The translations under genes and the position numbers were made by a program. The notes under the pieces were generated by a model. That model was not told the origin of the DNA and ran no database searches. It worked only from the letters and a program-made list of their open reading frames with translations. A DNA stretch of 64,000 nucleotides from Cololabis saira (taxonomy: Eukaryota > Chordata > Actinopteri > Beloniformes > Belonidae), in contig NC_084590.1 of assembly GCF_033807715.1 (NCBI RefSeq), forward strand, positions 1,770,501 through 1,834,500, in the 5' to 3' direction. Positions 43,361 to 54,850 of this stretch are shown one piece after another; positions within the stretch are counted from its first letter, which is position 1; each line of letters opens with the position of its first letter.

Positions 43361-44119
43361 GGAAGTTACACGTGTCATTTGTTGATGTTTTTTTCCAGGA
43401 TTCTGATTGGCTGGCATGATGCTCTCAGCGTAAAACAACTCTTTCTTTCTCACAATCGGGGAAGGGAAAAACATGAAAATTGATGTGCAGGAAATTAACC
43501 CACTAATGTTGTGTAATTAACAAGGATACAGTGGTGTTTCTGCCTTAAGAAATGTTGTAGATATCATTGTGAAAATCGCCGTTAACGTCAAAACGGACAG
43601 TTCAACAGTGTGTGTGTGTGTTTTTTTTCTCTCGCAACGGAGCCACTCAACCTCTGCGCTCCGGGACCTCCCACTTTACAAATTAAGCACTGGGCCTGGC
43701 ATATATTTTAATAACGGGGCCATGCAAGAGAATTGGTGGTTTTATTACTCAAAGGAAGTAAAACAAGCACATGGTTCATACATTTCCGTCAATAAGATCC
43801 ATTAAATGAGGGTAAAATAACCGAAATATATTTCTTGCTATGAATATGATAAAATCTGATTTTCATGGCGAAACTATCTTAAAATATTGCAATTTAGACC
43901 GAGAATCAAAGAAATGGCAGCAATTTTATTTTTCCTCCACAGCCGAAAACTTGAAAGTCACGTGACAGAAACGAAACCTAACGAAACCTATTAAAATGAA
44001 TGGGCCACGGAACGCGTTCACATCTCACGTTTTAGGAGGGCAAATCGTAACATTGGCCACGTTTTGCAATGTGGACCAACGTAGCCTGTAACACGTTTTC
44101 CTGTGAGACTGGGTTGTAC

Positions 44120-46170
44120 ATGGATGCTACATGTCTAAAGTGGCCATATTCTGCTCATATTCAGCCAAAGTATATTAAGCTTTGCACCCATCATAAACAC
44201 AAAAACCTGTGATTATTTAAGAAGGTCAAAGACTGAGAATCACAAGAAGTAGTTCTTCCTGAAAACAAGCACATTTTTCTCAACTATTTATTTGATTGGT
44301 TGAATTCCTGGAGGTTTGCTGATGGGCGGAGTTAATGTCTGCATGAATAAACGCAACCTCTGCTGCTGATCACTTTAGTTTAGTTCACGACAAAAGTTAT
44401 CAGAGCACTTTACACAAACGACAAGTCCAATATTGTCCAATCAAAGACAATCCATTTGGGTTCAGTTTTATTTCAATTCAGTCCCATTTATTGTAATTCA
44501 GTCAGTAACCCAGTAACCCAGTTCGTTCCAGTGGAGTCCAGTTTTAAAATGTCTATGAATGATGCCAATTCATAGAAAACAGCTCTGTGAAGGAACCCGA
44601 CAGACTGCATCTTCACTTTCACTTATCCCTCACCCTGAGCAAGATTTTAGTATCAGTATCAGTGAAGAGGAAAATAAATTGGCCAAAAAAGACTAAAGAA
44701 CAAACTAGCACAGCCAGGCTCATTAAGGTTGGCAATCTGCCCCGACCGGCTTGGGATTTGAGATGACAGGAAAGAGAGTTTGACAAACAGAGTTTAGTCC
44801 AGGGATATCTGCCTATGAGACACGAAAGAGAACAATGTTAAATGCAATAATAATAATTACATATATATACATATATTCTGTTTTAATAGACACTATATAA
44901 ATAACATTGAATTGCATTGAATATAAAAAGAGTAAAGAAAACAGAAACCATAGCTCTGACACTGTGTCCTGCGCACAGAGCCGTCTGGGAGATTTGCGAG
45001 GCCCTGTGCGAAATGGCCGGGGGGGCCCCTCGCTGGAAGTTTTTGGGTTTTTCGGGTCGGATCGGGTGTCTATATGCCCAATTTTAACTCTCCAATTTGC
45101 AAAATACTGCATACCTTCCCCTGCCTCATCATCATCTCGGCTTGCCTCAACGCGGGGCCTCGCGGCTGCTTGAGACCCGGTCGGATCGGTGATTTTTGTA
45201 ACAAATTTAGCAAACAAGCCTTTCAGAGAGGCATTAAACTCTTCCATTTTCTTTAGTTTTTTTCTTTTTTCATCCCCTGATGGAAATTTCCTGAATCAGT
45301 CTCGTTCTCTCGACATTGTGTGACAGTTTGTTCCACACTCCACCGTCTGGATCAGAGCAGCTTGTGTCTGCGCTTGGTCTGATCAGTTGTATTGAACAAC
45401 AGACACGCACATCATTGCACATATATTTATTGATATGCACAGACTAGTACACATTTAGGTCTGTAATGGAAGTGCCCATTATCTTCCTATGTTTTAATGG
45501 GGAGCATGCCAGATTACCTGTGCAGCACAGATGATCTAATCACCCTTTTTAACTAAATCTGAATCCCAAATTACAACCCCCAGTGTCATAAAAGTTGCAT
45601 TGTCAATGCCACTTTTGTGTAGAACACGGTTTCATTCAAAATTGAATACTTAAATGAAATAAACACTAAATCATTTTTTTTAAATGACAACTTAAAATAT
45701 GGCATTTGTCTTGAAATAAGTCATTATGGAAATTATATATTTATTTCACGACACGTATTTCTGTTACTGAGACATTTTTAATGCTGCCATGGTCTTTTTA
45801 AGGATTTAAAGGCAAAGCATTTTAAGGAGTTTATTTCTGAAGATATGAAAGATTGTGCTGGGTCCGGGTGGTTCCTGGAGTCAGGGGGTTTCGGGAGCTC
45901 TGGAGACAGAGTGAGGAAAGGCTACACAAAGAATTGTGGACTTGGAGATGATTTGAAGATGACAGGTCTTATTGTGGAAGTGATGAAGATCTGCCAGAGA
46001 GGGATGAATGGGATGAGGTGGAGCCAAGCCAAGAGGAGTGTTGAGTTCATGGAGACAGCTGAATCCTATTTGATAATTTCGCACTCCAGTTCTCTTTTGA
46101 GGTAGCTTGAACAATCAAGTAATAGTCGTGCAACTATTAACTATAAATAGTGCCATTTTAAACATTGATT
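44120..46170. other. No gene recognised
   Basis: Mostly AT-rich sequence. A short L2-tail-like piece occurs at 44877-44930 (CACTATATAAATAACATTGA, then ATTGCATTGAAT). The frames at 44813-45247 (minus) and 45845-46105 (plus) have no recognisable domain, and I do not call them. Confidence 0.4.
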
Positions 46171-46176
46171 TGATTA

Positions 46177-46809
46177 CCGTATTTTCTGGACTATAAGTCG
46201 CACCTGTATATAAGCCGCATCAGCTCTATTTAAAAAAAAAAACAATAAAAAAAGATATATAAGTCGCACCCGTATATTAGCCGCATCCGCTCTATTTAGA
46301 AAAAAAGATATGCAAGCCGCAGATATTTATGTTGTTAGATTAGACATTTACTACATGTACAGAAGGATTTTGAGCTGTAAATGATGTACATGTTTGTACC
46401 TAAATAGATCCTTTCCTAACAGAGTCTTTTAACACGGCAGCAACTTTGCTGATTAAAACTGGACAGAACCAAGAGAAAATAACCGGTATTTATTCATTTT
46501 CATTCATTATCTTACCCGCTTTATCCCTTGCGGGGTCACGGGGGTCTGCTGGAGCCTATCCCAGCTCATTTTAGGTGAGAGGTATTTATTCATCTATTTA
46601 TCTGTTTGAAATCTGCTTCTACTTCTATCTGCTAAAGAAGAAGTAGCGTATTCTTCTTTGCATTTATTTTGTTTTAGTTTTTATTCTAATTCCGGTTAGC
46701 ACTCCCCCTAGCAGTGGAAGAAAAATCCACAGAATAGCCGCACCTTTGTATAAGCCGCATGGTTCAAAACCTATGAAAAAGGTAGCGGCTTAGAGTCCAG
46801 AAAATACGC
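46177..46809. mobile_element. Mariner-like MITE with TA duplication
   Basis: TA at 46175-46176 and 46810-46811. Inverted ends CCGTATTTTCTGGACTATAA and, reversed, GCGTATTTTCTGGACTCTAA. Subterminal AAGCCGCA and AGTCGCACC repeats are typical of a widespread vertebrate element of this kind. A SINE tail is inserted at 46498-46580. Confidence 0.75.
46498..46580 (-). mobile_element. 83-bp 5'-truncated SINE/LINE tail insertion
   Basis: A 13-bp perfect duplication, GGTATTTATTCAT, flanks it (46485-46497 and 46581-46593). On the minus strand the insert reads GAGCTGGGATAGGCTCCAGC, then GCGGGTAAGATAATGAATG, the end of the common fish SINE-type repeat. Confidence 0.8.
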
Positions 46810-47004
46810 TAAATAAAAACAGCAGCCCAACTTAAAATACCCTGCAGGCATGTAAACAAATAAGCAAATAAGTGCAACAGTGGCAAAGTAAGGCCAGTAA
46901 TGTGCTTTTTAAAACCCTCCAGGGGAAGATGGAAGTGGTGAGAGAATGATTGTCCATGTCTTTGTCAGTGAGTGCTTCCACCTGCCTGTGCACCCCGCAA
47001 TGGA

Positions 47005-47147
47005 GTGACTGGTCCGTTCCTCCATGCAGTTCTCCTCTAGAGCAGTGATTGGTCCGTTCCTCCATAATCTCCTCTAGAGCAGTGATTGGTCCGTTCCTCC
47101 ATGCAGATCTCCTCTAGAGCAGTGATTGGTCCGTTCCTCCATGCAGA
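47005..47147 (-). repeat. Tc1-derived satellite, array 1, left remnant
   Basis: About three and a half units of the 40/37-bp satellite (CTCCTCTAGAGCAGTGATTG, GTCCGTTCCTCCATGCAGAT). It is separated from the main array at 55065 by the 7.9-kb element, whose 8-bp duplication CATGCAGA lies within a satellite unit. Confidence 0.9.
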
Positions 47148-47489
47148 CATAGACATCATATAGAACACTAGACTGAGCAACGAGCGTAACCGCTCATGGG
47201 CGGAACGTAATGCGGGGCCGCCATATTGGAGTGGTGATTCGCTCCATTCAGTATAATGGACTTTAACTGGGTTGATAGGAGCAATGAACAGTCAGCGCAT
47301 TTAATTAACAATATGTCGCTAAATAACACTCGTTTTTATGTGTTTTCAATATCATCCGTGAATTACTGAACACAATACAAAAACAAAACAAAAAAATGTA
47401 TAAAAACGGCTATTTTGCAAAGTACATACATTTTTAAGCCTTTTCAACCCTTCCCCGACCCTGCACCCCAACCTGGGACCTGATGATTG

Positions 47490-47845
47490 GGCCGGAGCTT
47501 CGGGAGCTGCGTGCTGGCCTGCGGTCCCCACCCCTGGTCATCCCGTTGCTGCTTCCACCTGCCTGCTGTGCTGTTGCCGTCCCTGACCCACCAGTCTGGC
47601 CCTCGGCAGGAGGGTCCCCCCCTACGAGCCTGGTCCTGCTCAAGGTTTCTTCCCTCCTAAAGGGGAGTTTTTCCTTGCCACTGTTTGGCTTAAGGTTTTT
47701 CTCCCACTATGGGAGTTTTTACCTGCCATTGTTTATGTAATAACTGCTCGGGGGTCATGTTCTGGGTATGGGTCTCTGGAAAGCGTCTAGAGACAACTCT
47801 GTTGTATTAGACGCTATATAAATAAAATTGAATTGAATTGAATTA
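47490..47845 (+). mobile_element. L2-clade LINE 3' fragment
   Basis: Same 3' untranslated region as the 35460 LINE: GGAGCTTCGGGAGCTGCGTG, CCTCCTAAAGGGGAGTTTTT, GCGTCTAGAGACAACTCTGT, then GAATTGAATTGAATT. 5'-truncated, non-coding. Confidence 0.85.
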
Positions 47846-48505
47846 AGCTCATGGTGCGCGGACATCACATTTTTAATCATCTCTCCAGTCTCGATGCGCC
47901 GGTCAGCTCGACACAATTGTCTCGAGCTGACCGGAGGATGCCGTGGCAATTATAGCCATTATTCTGACTCCAAATCCCATGCAGTATATTCCTCAATTGA
48001 GTATTCCAAAACGAATAATGCAAACTACAGATCAGGTCATTGGCACCTGAGAATAGAGCGTTGCCACCGGCACCGAGGTGGCAAAGCGCAGTGGAGTCAC
48101 TCACCTCTACCAGCCTTATAGGTCTGGGAAATGTACTCGCAAATATCCAGTGTTTGTGAGGAAAGATCTATTCCCACCTTCTCTTTGCACCTCCAAAACA
48201 GACAAACAGTTCTTGCGTCTCTCTCATGGAAGGTGAAGCAAGCTCCTAAACCGCGCTTCGGGTTTAGGAGCGCACCTCATCTCATCATCTCATGCGCGCA
48301 CATGATGAGATGAGGTCTCTCCTCCTCCTCCATTTGCACAAATTCATGAAACCAAAACAAACTAAGCAAACTTAATTCATTTGGTAGATAGAGTCCAGTT
48401 ACTACACTACAGAATAGACTACAGTTCAGTTGAATGGATGAAATTTGCGCTTCAAACCAGTCACTTACAGTCGCCAATCAGTGCAGTTGGTGCGTAATGT
48501 ATGAA

Positions 48506-48509
48506 TGAA

Positions 48510-48562
<53 letters not shown>
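48506..48562. repeat. TG/TA microsatellite
   Basis: GTGTGTGTATATATAT then ACACACATGC, directly outside the left LTR. Confidence 0.95.
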
Positions 48563-48568
<6 letters not shown>

Positions 48569-48576
48569 GCATATGT

Positions 48577-49802
48577 TGTGCAACTCAGGTAGTTTGGCTG
48601 TCCAGTTATCGAAGGGTTATTCATAATTTTATTAATAATTATTAATAATTAATAAAGTTGACTATTTATCAAATTGAATGACCAATATGATAAATAAAAT
48701 CCTCGGGGCACCACCCTGGGCCTTAATCCAGGGAAATGATAACTTTTAACAGCAGAAAATCAGTCTCAGAAATTAAGGTTTTTGCCTAGTATACAGTAAT
48801 TGAAGGCGTGCAGTTCGAGCTCTGAGCTCTGTCAAACAAACCAATTGTGACCAAATCTTGCATGAAATAACAACAACCACTCATTAAAAATCAATCAGAA
48901 TTTATTTACATACGGGTATCAAAGCAGGTGTAAATAAATACCCAAATAAAATCCTGATGGCACACTACATCATTATAAAACCATTAATTAAGAAAAACAA
49001 CAACCAATAAAAATGAAATGAAAGTTAAATGTTAAATGCATGGAAGGTAAAAGGAATCAAAGCAATAATAAACACAGTAACGAACACAATAATGATAATG
49101 TACAGTAATACGCATACGGTAATCTCATTAAACATAAATTCAGCTTTTACACCGTTCTAACTGACTGATCGCCCAAACCCAGCCTCACGTCTCCTCTGGA
49201 TTCTGGATCTGGGCTGCGGGTTCTGTCGGGGGTTCCAGTCCGATGCGGCCTCGTTTCTCTCGGCTTTCAGTCCCAGCAGTCTCTCATCTCTCTCTCTTCT
49301 CCTTCGACTCTGAAGAAATAAAAAGACAGGGGTGCAGCGTGCAGCAGCCGGGCGATCCCGCCCTGGTCACGGAGCCTATCACGGCGTCTCGGTGCGCGCG
49401 GGGTCCGGTCCACTCGTCGGACGTGCAGGCTCCCGTCCGGGCTGATGAGCGCGTGGCCCTCACGGACACAGGTGGCTGGGTGCTCCTCGGGCTGAGCTGG
49501 CAGACTGACCGGAGGATCAGGCCCTCCTCGGGAGAGAACTTAGAGCGGAGAGAGAAATTAGAAAGGAGAGAAAGTTCGAAGCGCAGTGTGCTCCGTGGTA
49601 ACGGGTCTTACGCTCCGCCGGACACTCCAGGCTCGAAGCGGCTCCCCCCCGTCTCGTCTCAGCGCTCAGGAATAAATGGGTAGATGCAGCCGCGGCTGCC
49701 TCGGTCGGCAGGCATGTCTTGTCCGGTCCGCTGGCTGAGGGAGAGAGAACGAGCGCTCGGCAGGACAGGAGTTTGAGTTCCGCGGGCTGCGTGACGTCAC
49801 CA
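48577..49802 (-). mobile_element. LTR (left copy) of a non-autonomous retrotransposon
   Basis: Plus-strand ends TGTGCAACTCAGG...GTGACGTCACCA, so TG...CA. It matches the right copy (50212-54381, without the Rex3 insertion) over most of its roughly 1.2 kb: TTAATAAAGTTGACTATTTA, CCTCGGGGCACCACCCTG, GCGTGCAGTTCGAGCTC, AATACGCATACGGTAATCTC, then a GC-rich end with TGACGTCA. The second half contains unrelated-looking frames that are not conserved between copies. Confidence 0.7.
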
Positions 49803-50211
49803 GGGGGTTCAGTTCCTACATTATTTTCCTAGACATTGATTCACAGGGGTCTCCAACCTGCAATATGCTCTAAAGAACTTGAAACAAAACCAACCATTAA
49901 CTTCAGTGATGCAGTAGCCTTAGCTTCAGTGACGTAAGGTTGCAGAGGAAAATTAATCAAACAGATTAATAAAAGTAGTGATAAAAATAAAAGTTCAAGT
50001 TAATAAACTTAAAGAACTTAAAGCGACCAACCCTTAGTGAAGCGAGGTTGCCATTAACAGGTTTTAAAATAACCGTAGGAATCAGATAATGAGAGGGGAA
50101 AAAAAATAACAATATTTTCTTTCCCGATCAAAATTAATGTTCTGTTATTTCATACAAATTCAGTCACAATGTCGTTACTATTAGAGCCCCACACGGGCGG
50201 ACCATTTATGG
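49803..50211 (-). mobile_element. Short internal region of the LTR element, candidate primer-binding site at 50184-50204
   Basis: Only about 410 bp separates the LTRs, and it has no coding capacity, so the element depends on others. Read on the minus strand, seven bases inside the LTR there is TGGTCCGCCCGTGTGGGGCT, which has the TGG...GGGG look of a tRNA primer-binding site. That sets the transcriptional direction as minus. No good polypurine tract is seen at the other end. Confidence 0.5.
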
Positions 50212-50242
50212 TGTGCAACTCAGGTAGCTTGGCTGTCCAGTT

Positions 50243-53222
50243 CTCACTCACTCACTCATCTTCTCCCGCTTATCCGTTACCGGGTCGCGGGGGCAGCAGC
50301 CTCAGCAGGGATGCCCAGACTTCCCTCACCCCAGACACCTCCTCCAGCTCTTCCGGGGGGAGTCCGAGGCGTTCCCAGGCCAGCCGAGAGACATAGTCTC
50401 TCCAGCGTGTCCTGGGTCTTCCCCGGGGTCTCCTCCCGGTGGGACATGCCTGGAACACCTCCCTAGGGAGGCGTCCAGGAGGCATCCGGTACAGATGCCC
50501 AAGCCACCTCAGCTGACTCCTCTCAATGTGGAGGAGTAGCGGCTCGACTCCGAGCTCCTCCCGGGTGACCGAACTCCTCACCCTATCTCTAAGGGAGCGT
50601 CCAGCCACCCTGCGGAGGAAACTCATCTCGGCCGCTTGTATCCGCGATCTTGTCCTTTCGGTCACTACCCAAAGTTCATGACCATAGGTGAGGGTAGGGG
50701 CGTAGATTGCCCGGTAAATCGAGAGCTTCGCCTTTCGACTCAGCTCCCTCTTTACCACGACGGTCCAGTACATCGACCGCATTACTGCGGACGCTGCACC
50801 GATCCGCCTGTCAATCTCACGCTCCATTGTTCCCTCACTCGTGAACAAGATCCCGAGATACTTGAACTCCTCCACCTGAGGCAGGACTTCTCCACCCACC
50901 CGGAGAAGGCATGCCACCCTTTTCCGGTCGAGAACCATGGCCTCGGTCTTGGAGGTGCTGATTCTCATCCCTGCCGCGTCGCACTCGGCCGCAAACCGCC
51001 CCAGCACATGCTGGAGGTCCCGGTCTGATGAAGCCAACAGGACAACATCATCTGCAAAAAGCAGAGATGAAATCCTGAGGTTCCCAAACCGGATCCCCTC
51101 CGGCCCCTGGCTGCGCCTAGAAATCCTGTCCATAAAAATTATGAACAGGACCGGTGACAAAGGGCAGCCCTGCCGGAGTCCAACATGCACCGGGAACAAG
51201 TCTGACTTACTGCCGGCAATGCGAACCAGACTCCTGCTTCGATCATACAGAGACCGGACAGCCCTTAGTAGAGGGCCCCGGACTCCATACTCACTCAGCA
51301 CCCCCCACAGAATGGCACGAGGGACACGGTCAAATGCCTTCTCCAGATCCACAAAACACATGTAGACTGGTTGGGCAAATTCCCATGAACCCTCGAGCAC
51401 CCTGCGGAGGGTATAGAGCTGGTCCAGTGTTCCACGACCGGGACGAAAACCGCATTGTTCCTCCTGAATCCGAGGTTCGACTATCGGCCGTAATCTCCTC
51501 TCCAGTACCCTGGCGTAGACTTTCCCCGGGAGGCTGAGAAGTGTGATCCCCCTGTAGTTGGAACACACTCTCCGGTCCCCCTTTTTAAACAGAGGGACCA
51601 CCACCCCGGTTTGCCACCCCAGCGGTACTGTCCCCTTCCTCCATGCAATGTCGCACAGGCGTGTCAGCCAAGACAGCCCTACGACATCCAGAGACTTGAG
51701 GTACTCAGGGCGAATCTCATCCACCCCCGGTGCCCGGCCACCGAGGAGCTTACGAACCACCTCGGTGACCTCGGCTTGGGTGATGGATGAGCACGCCTCC
51801 GAGCCCCAACCCTCTGCTTCCTCAGTAGAAGGCATGTCAGTCGGGTTAAGGAGATCCTCAAAGTATTCCTTCCACCGTCCGACAATGTCCCCAGTCGAGG
51901 TCAACAGCTCCCCACCAGCACCATAAATGGTGCCGGCAGAGTACTGCTTCCCCCTTCTGAGGCGCCGAACGGTCCTCCAGAATTTCCTCGAGGCCGACCG
52001 AAAGTCCTCCTCCATGGCCTCCCCGAACTCCTCCCAGACCCGAGTTTTTGCCTCCAAGACTGCCCGAGCCGCGGCCCGCTTGGCCTGCCGGTACCTATCT
52101 ACTGCGTCAGGAGTCCCACCGGCCAACATAGCCCGGTAGGACTCCTTCTTCAGTCTGACGGCATCCTGTACTTCCGGTGTCCACCACCGGGTTCTAGGAT
52201 TGCCGCCACGACAGGCACCGGAGACCTTGCGTCCGCAGCTTCGAGCCGCCGCGCTGACAATGGAGGCGGAGAACATGGTCCACTCGGACTCGATGTCCCC
52301 CGCCTCCCCCGGGATCCGAGAGAAGCTCTCCCGGAGGTGGGAGTTGAAGATGTCCCTGACAGAGGGCTCAGCCAGACGTTCCCAACAGACCCTCACAATC
52401 CGTTTGGGTCTGCCCGGTCTGTCCAACCTCCTCCTCCGCCAGCGCATCCAACTCACCACCAGGTGGTGATCAGTTGACAGCTCAGCCCCTCTCTTCACCC
52501 GAGTGTCCAAGACATGCGGCCGAAGGTCAGATGAAACGACAACAAAGTCGATCATTGACCTCCGGCCTAGGGTGTCCTGGTGCCACGTGCACTGATGGAC
52601 ACCCTTATGCCTGAACATGGTGTTCGTGATGGACAAACTGTGACTCGCACAGAAGTCCAACAACAAAACACCACTCGGGTTCAGATCGGGGAGGCCGTTC
52701 CTCCCAATCACGCCTCTCCAGGTATCACTGTCATTGCCCACGTGAGCGTTGAAGTCCCCCAGTAGAACAATGGAGTCCCCAGTTGGAGCACTATCAAGTA
52801 CTCCTCCCAGGGACTCCAAGAAGGCCGGGTACTCCCCACTGCTGTTTGGCCCGTAGGCACAAACAACAGTGAGAGACCTATCCCCGACCCGAAGGCGCAG
52901 GGAAGCGACCCTCTCGTTCACCGGGGTGAACTCCAACACATGGCGGCTGAGCTGGGGGGCTATAACCAAGCCCACACCAGCCCGCCGCCTCTCACCCTGG
53001 GCAACTCCAGAGTAGTGGAGGGTCCAGCCCCCTTCAAGGAGCTGGGTTCCAGAGCCCAAGCTATGTGTGGAGGTGAGCCCGACTATCTCTAGCCGGTATC
53101 TCTCAACCTCACGCACAAGCTCCGGCTCCTTCCCCCCCAGCGAGGTGACATTCCATGTCCCCACTGTGAGGGTTGATGTCCAGGGATTGGGTCGTCGAGG
53201 CACCCCGCCACGACTGCTACCC
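50243..53222 (-). mobile_element. Rex3-like (RTE clade) LINE insertion
   Basis: A perfect 13-bp duplication TGGCTGTCCAGTT (50230-50242 and 53223-53235) frames the LINE within the right LTR. The 3' end (GGATAAGCGGGAGAAGATGA on the minus strand) runs into TGAG repeats. It carries one long open frame and almost no 5' untranslated sequence, so it is slightly 5'-truncated at most. Confidence 0.85.
50270..53203 (-). CDS. Rex3-like endonuclease/reverse transcriptase, intact 977-codon frame
   Basis: The N-terminal endonuclease begins almost at once ([15 protein letters not shown]), with [12 protein letters not shown] and the TDHHLVVSW catalytic block by residue 250. The reverse transcriptase follows: [60 protein letters not shown], active-site [13 protein letters not shown]. 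Then come the thumb ([15 protein letters not shown]) and a C-terminal basic region ([13 protein letters not shown]). No stop or frameshift occurs. RTE-clade proteins of fish are about this size, have no RNase H, and copy their RNA at nicked target DNA. The first ATG used may not be the native start, because the family often extends further 5'. The Rex3 name is from recall of the 3' end and motifs. Confidence 0.85.
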   Translation of the reverse strand: MPRRPNPWTSTLTVGTWNVTSLGGKEPELVREVERYRLEIVGLTSTHSLGSGTQLLEGGWTLHYSGVAQGERRRAGVGLVIAPQLSRHVLEFTPVNERVASLRLRVGDRSLTVVCAYGPNSSGEYPAFLESLGGVLDSAPTGDSIVLLGDFNAHVGNDSDTWRGVIGRNGLPDLNPSGVLLLDFCASHSLSITNTMFRHKGVHQCTWHQDTLGRRSMIDFVVVSSDLRPHVLDTRVKRGAELSTDHHLVVSWMRWRRRRLDRPGRPKRIVRVCWERLAEPSVRDIFNSHLRESFSRIPGEAGDIESEWTMFSASIVSAAARSCGRKVSGACRGGNPRTRWWTPEVQDAVRLKKESYRAMLAGGTPDAVDRYRQAKRAAARAVLEAKTRVWEEFGEAMEEDFRSASRKFWRTVRRLRRGKQYSAGTIYGAGGELLTSTGDIVGRWKEYFEDLLNPTDMPSTEEAEGWGSEACSSITQAEVTEVVRKLLGGRAPGVDEIRPEYLKSLDVVGLSWLTRLCDIAWRKGTVPLGWQTGVVVPLFKKGDRRVCSNYRGITLLSLPGKVYARVLERRLRPIVEPRIQEEQCGFRPGRGTLDQLYTLRRVLEGSWEFAQPVYMCFVDLEKAFDRVPRAILWGVLSEYGVRGPLLRAVRSLYDRSRSLVRIAGSKSDLFPVHVGLRQGCPLSPVLFIIFMDRISRRSQGPEGIRFGNLRISSLLFADDVVLLASSDRDLQHVLGRFAAECDAAGMRISTSKTEAMVLDRKRVACLLRVGGEVLPQVEEFKYLGILFTSEGTMEREIDRRIGAASAVMRSMYWTVVVKRELSRKAKLSIYRAIYAPTLTYGHELWVVTERTRSRIQAAEMSFLRRVAGRSLRDRVRSSVTREELGVEPLLLHIERSQLRWLGHLYRMPPGRLPREVFQACPTGRRPRGRPRTRWRDYVSRLAWERLGLPPEELEEVSGVREVWASLLRLLPPRPGNG

Positions 53223-54381
53223 TGGCTGTCCAGTTATCGAACAATTATTAATAATTAATAAAGTCGACTATTTATCAAATTGAATGACCAATATGATAAA
53301 TAAAATCCTCGGGGCACCACCCTGTTCCTTAAGCAGGGAAATGATAACTTTTACAGCAGAATATCAGTCTCAGAAATTAAGGTTTTTGCCTAGTATACAG
53401 TAATTGAAGGCGTGCAGTACGAGCTCTGAGCTCTGTCAAACAAACCAATTGTGACCAAATTGCATGAAACAACAGAAACCACTCATTAAAAATCAATCAG
53501 AATTTATTTACATATGGGTATCAAAGAAGATGTAAATAAATACCCCAAATAAATTCCGATGGCACACTACGTTATTATAAAACCATTAATTAACTAGAAA
53601 AACATCAATAGAAATGAAATGAAAGTTAAATGCATGGAATGAAAAAAAGAAATCAAAGCAATAATTAACACAATAACGAACACAATAATGATAATGTACA
53701 GTAATACGCATACGGTAATCTCATTAAACATAAATTCAGGTCTACACCAGTGACTGATCGCCCAGACCGCAGCTCACGCGTCCTCGGGAGTCCGGATCTG
53801 AGGCTGCAGGCTCCGTCGCCTGCGGCTCGGTCCTGCCGGGGGTTTCCTGGCGGGGATCCCCAATTACTGCGGCCGCTCGGTCTCTCTCCTCTCCTAACTT
53901 CACAGAAAAAGTGAACAGTGGCTGGAGAAACCTCACACCGGCTCTCTGGTCCTGACCGGGTCCTCAGCACACCGCCTCGCTGCGCACGGGGGGGCCGGTT
54001 CCTCCCTTCGGAACGTCGGCTCGTCCCGTGTTGTGTCGCCGGGCTGCGCGAGGGCCTCGCGGTCCAAAGGCTGGAGCTCCTGGCGGGTTTTGGCTCCCGG
54101 AGCGGTTGTCCTGAATGGAGGACAGGGCTCGGAGAAAAAAGAAAGGAGTTAAGACAGGAAGAGAGTCCAGAGCGCCGCGCTCTGGGATCGGACCTTGGGA
54201 TCGGACCTTGCGCCCGGTCAGTGCGGGCCTCGACGGCTCCTTGAAACCCCCTTCCCCCACAGCTCTTAAAAGCTGCTGGACAGCAAAGCGCGTCCCGGAT
54301 CGTTGGCTGAAGAGAAGAGAAGACAAAAGTCTCGGTGCAGCACGGAGTTTTGTATTTCCGCGCGCTGCGATGACGTCATCA

Positions 54382-54796
54382 GTGCCTCGCTCGGGATTGG
54401 GTGCGTGTCGCTCTCAGGCGCCGCCCCATCCCGCAAGGCATGCTGGGATTGTAGTTCATGGCACGGCAGCCATTTTAGGAGGCACATTAAAGTGGGTTTC
54501 AGGCTAGGGGGGTTGACCAGGGTTTCAAAGTTTGAATATACATTCACAAAATGTTCATAAACATTTATAAGTTCAGAGTTCACATGAGCATATGGGCGAC
54601 GCCCAACATATATATATGAGCCCACACATTCATCAAGGTTAGCTAAATTGAATATGAAACTACACACTTATAATAGCAGTGGTGTGATAAGTAAGATAAC
54701 ATGTAATTTTATCATGTTTTATCATGAATCACATTACATTCAGTTAGAAAACTCTAGGATGGTATTAAGACAGCATGTTTATGTTCTCATAAAAAA
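54382..54796. other. Inner right part of the 7.9-kb element, no gene
   Basis: Sequence between the right LTR and the TA repeat. It contains GGCATGCTGGGATTGTAGTT but no recognisable element. Confidence 0.4.
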
Positions 54797-54800
54797 AAAT

Positions 54801-54836
<36 letters not shown>

Positions 54837-54850
54837 ATGAGATATATAAG
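54797..54850. repeat. TA microsatellite
   Basis: TATATA run followed by degenerate AGTAATATA repeats to about 54890. Confidence 0.95.

Larger units (their letters stand above)
34765..44116. mobile_element. Giant foldback element (9.4 kb) with nested L2 LINE and triplet-repeat arms
   Basis: The outer ends are AACCCAGTCTCACAGGAAAA and its exact inverse (44098-44116). The flanks TACATGG (just before the left end and just after the right end) suggest a 7-9-bp duplication. The left arm is 34765-35459 plus 40733 to about 41612, and the right arm is about 42198-44116. The two arms match in inverted order, including two PIF-like MITE copies and an ATC repeat. The spacer is 41613-42197. The L2 LINE (35460-40728) sits only in the left arm. 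No transposase is visible, so this is a non-autonomous or inversion-duplicated structure. Confidence 0.8.
50212..54381 (-). mobile_element. LTR (right copy) split by a Rex3-like LINE
   Basis: Starts TGTGCAACTCAGGTAGCTTG and ends TGATGACGTCATCA. The LINE occupies 50243-53222, leaving about 1.19 kb of LTR. The two LTRs differ by many small changes, with the GC-rich halves most diverged, so the element is not very recent. No 5-bp target duplication could be recognised outside the LTRs. Confidence 0.7.

Noticed and set aside
44813..45247. 144-codon minus-strand frame starting MEEFNASLKGLF
   Set aside because: The N-terminal part looks protein-like, but no domain is recognisable and the remainder reads like low-complexity sequence; not called.
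45845..46105. 86-codon plus-strand frame
   Set aside because: No domain, no splice or start support, and an antisense frame of similar length.
50169..53258. Several 60-140-codon plus-strand frames
   Set aside because: All are shadows of the minus-strand Rex3-like frame.
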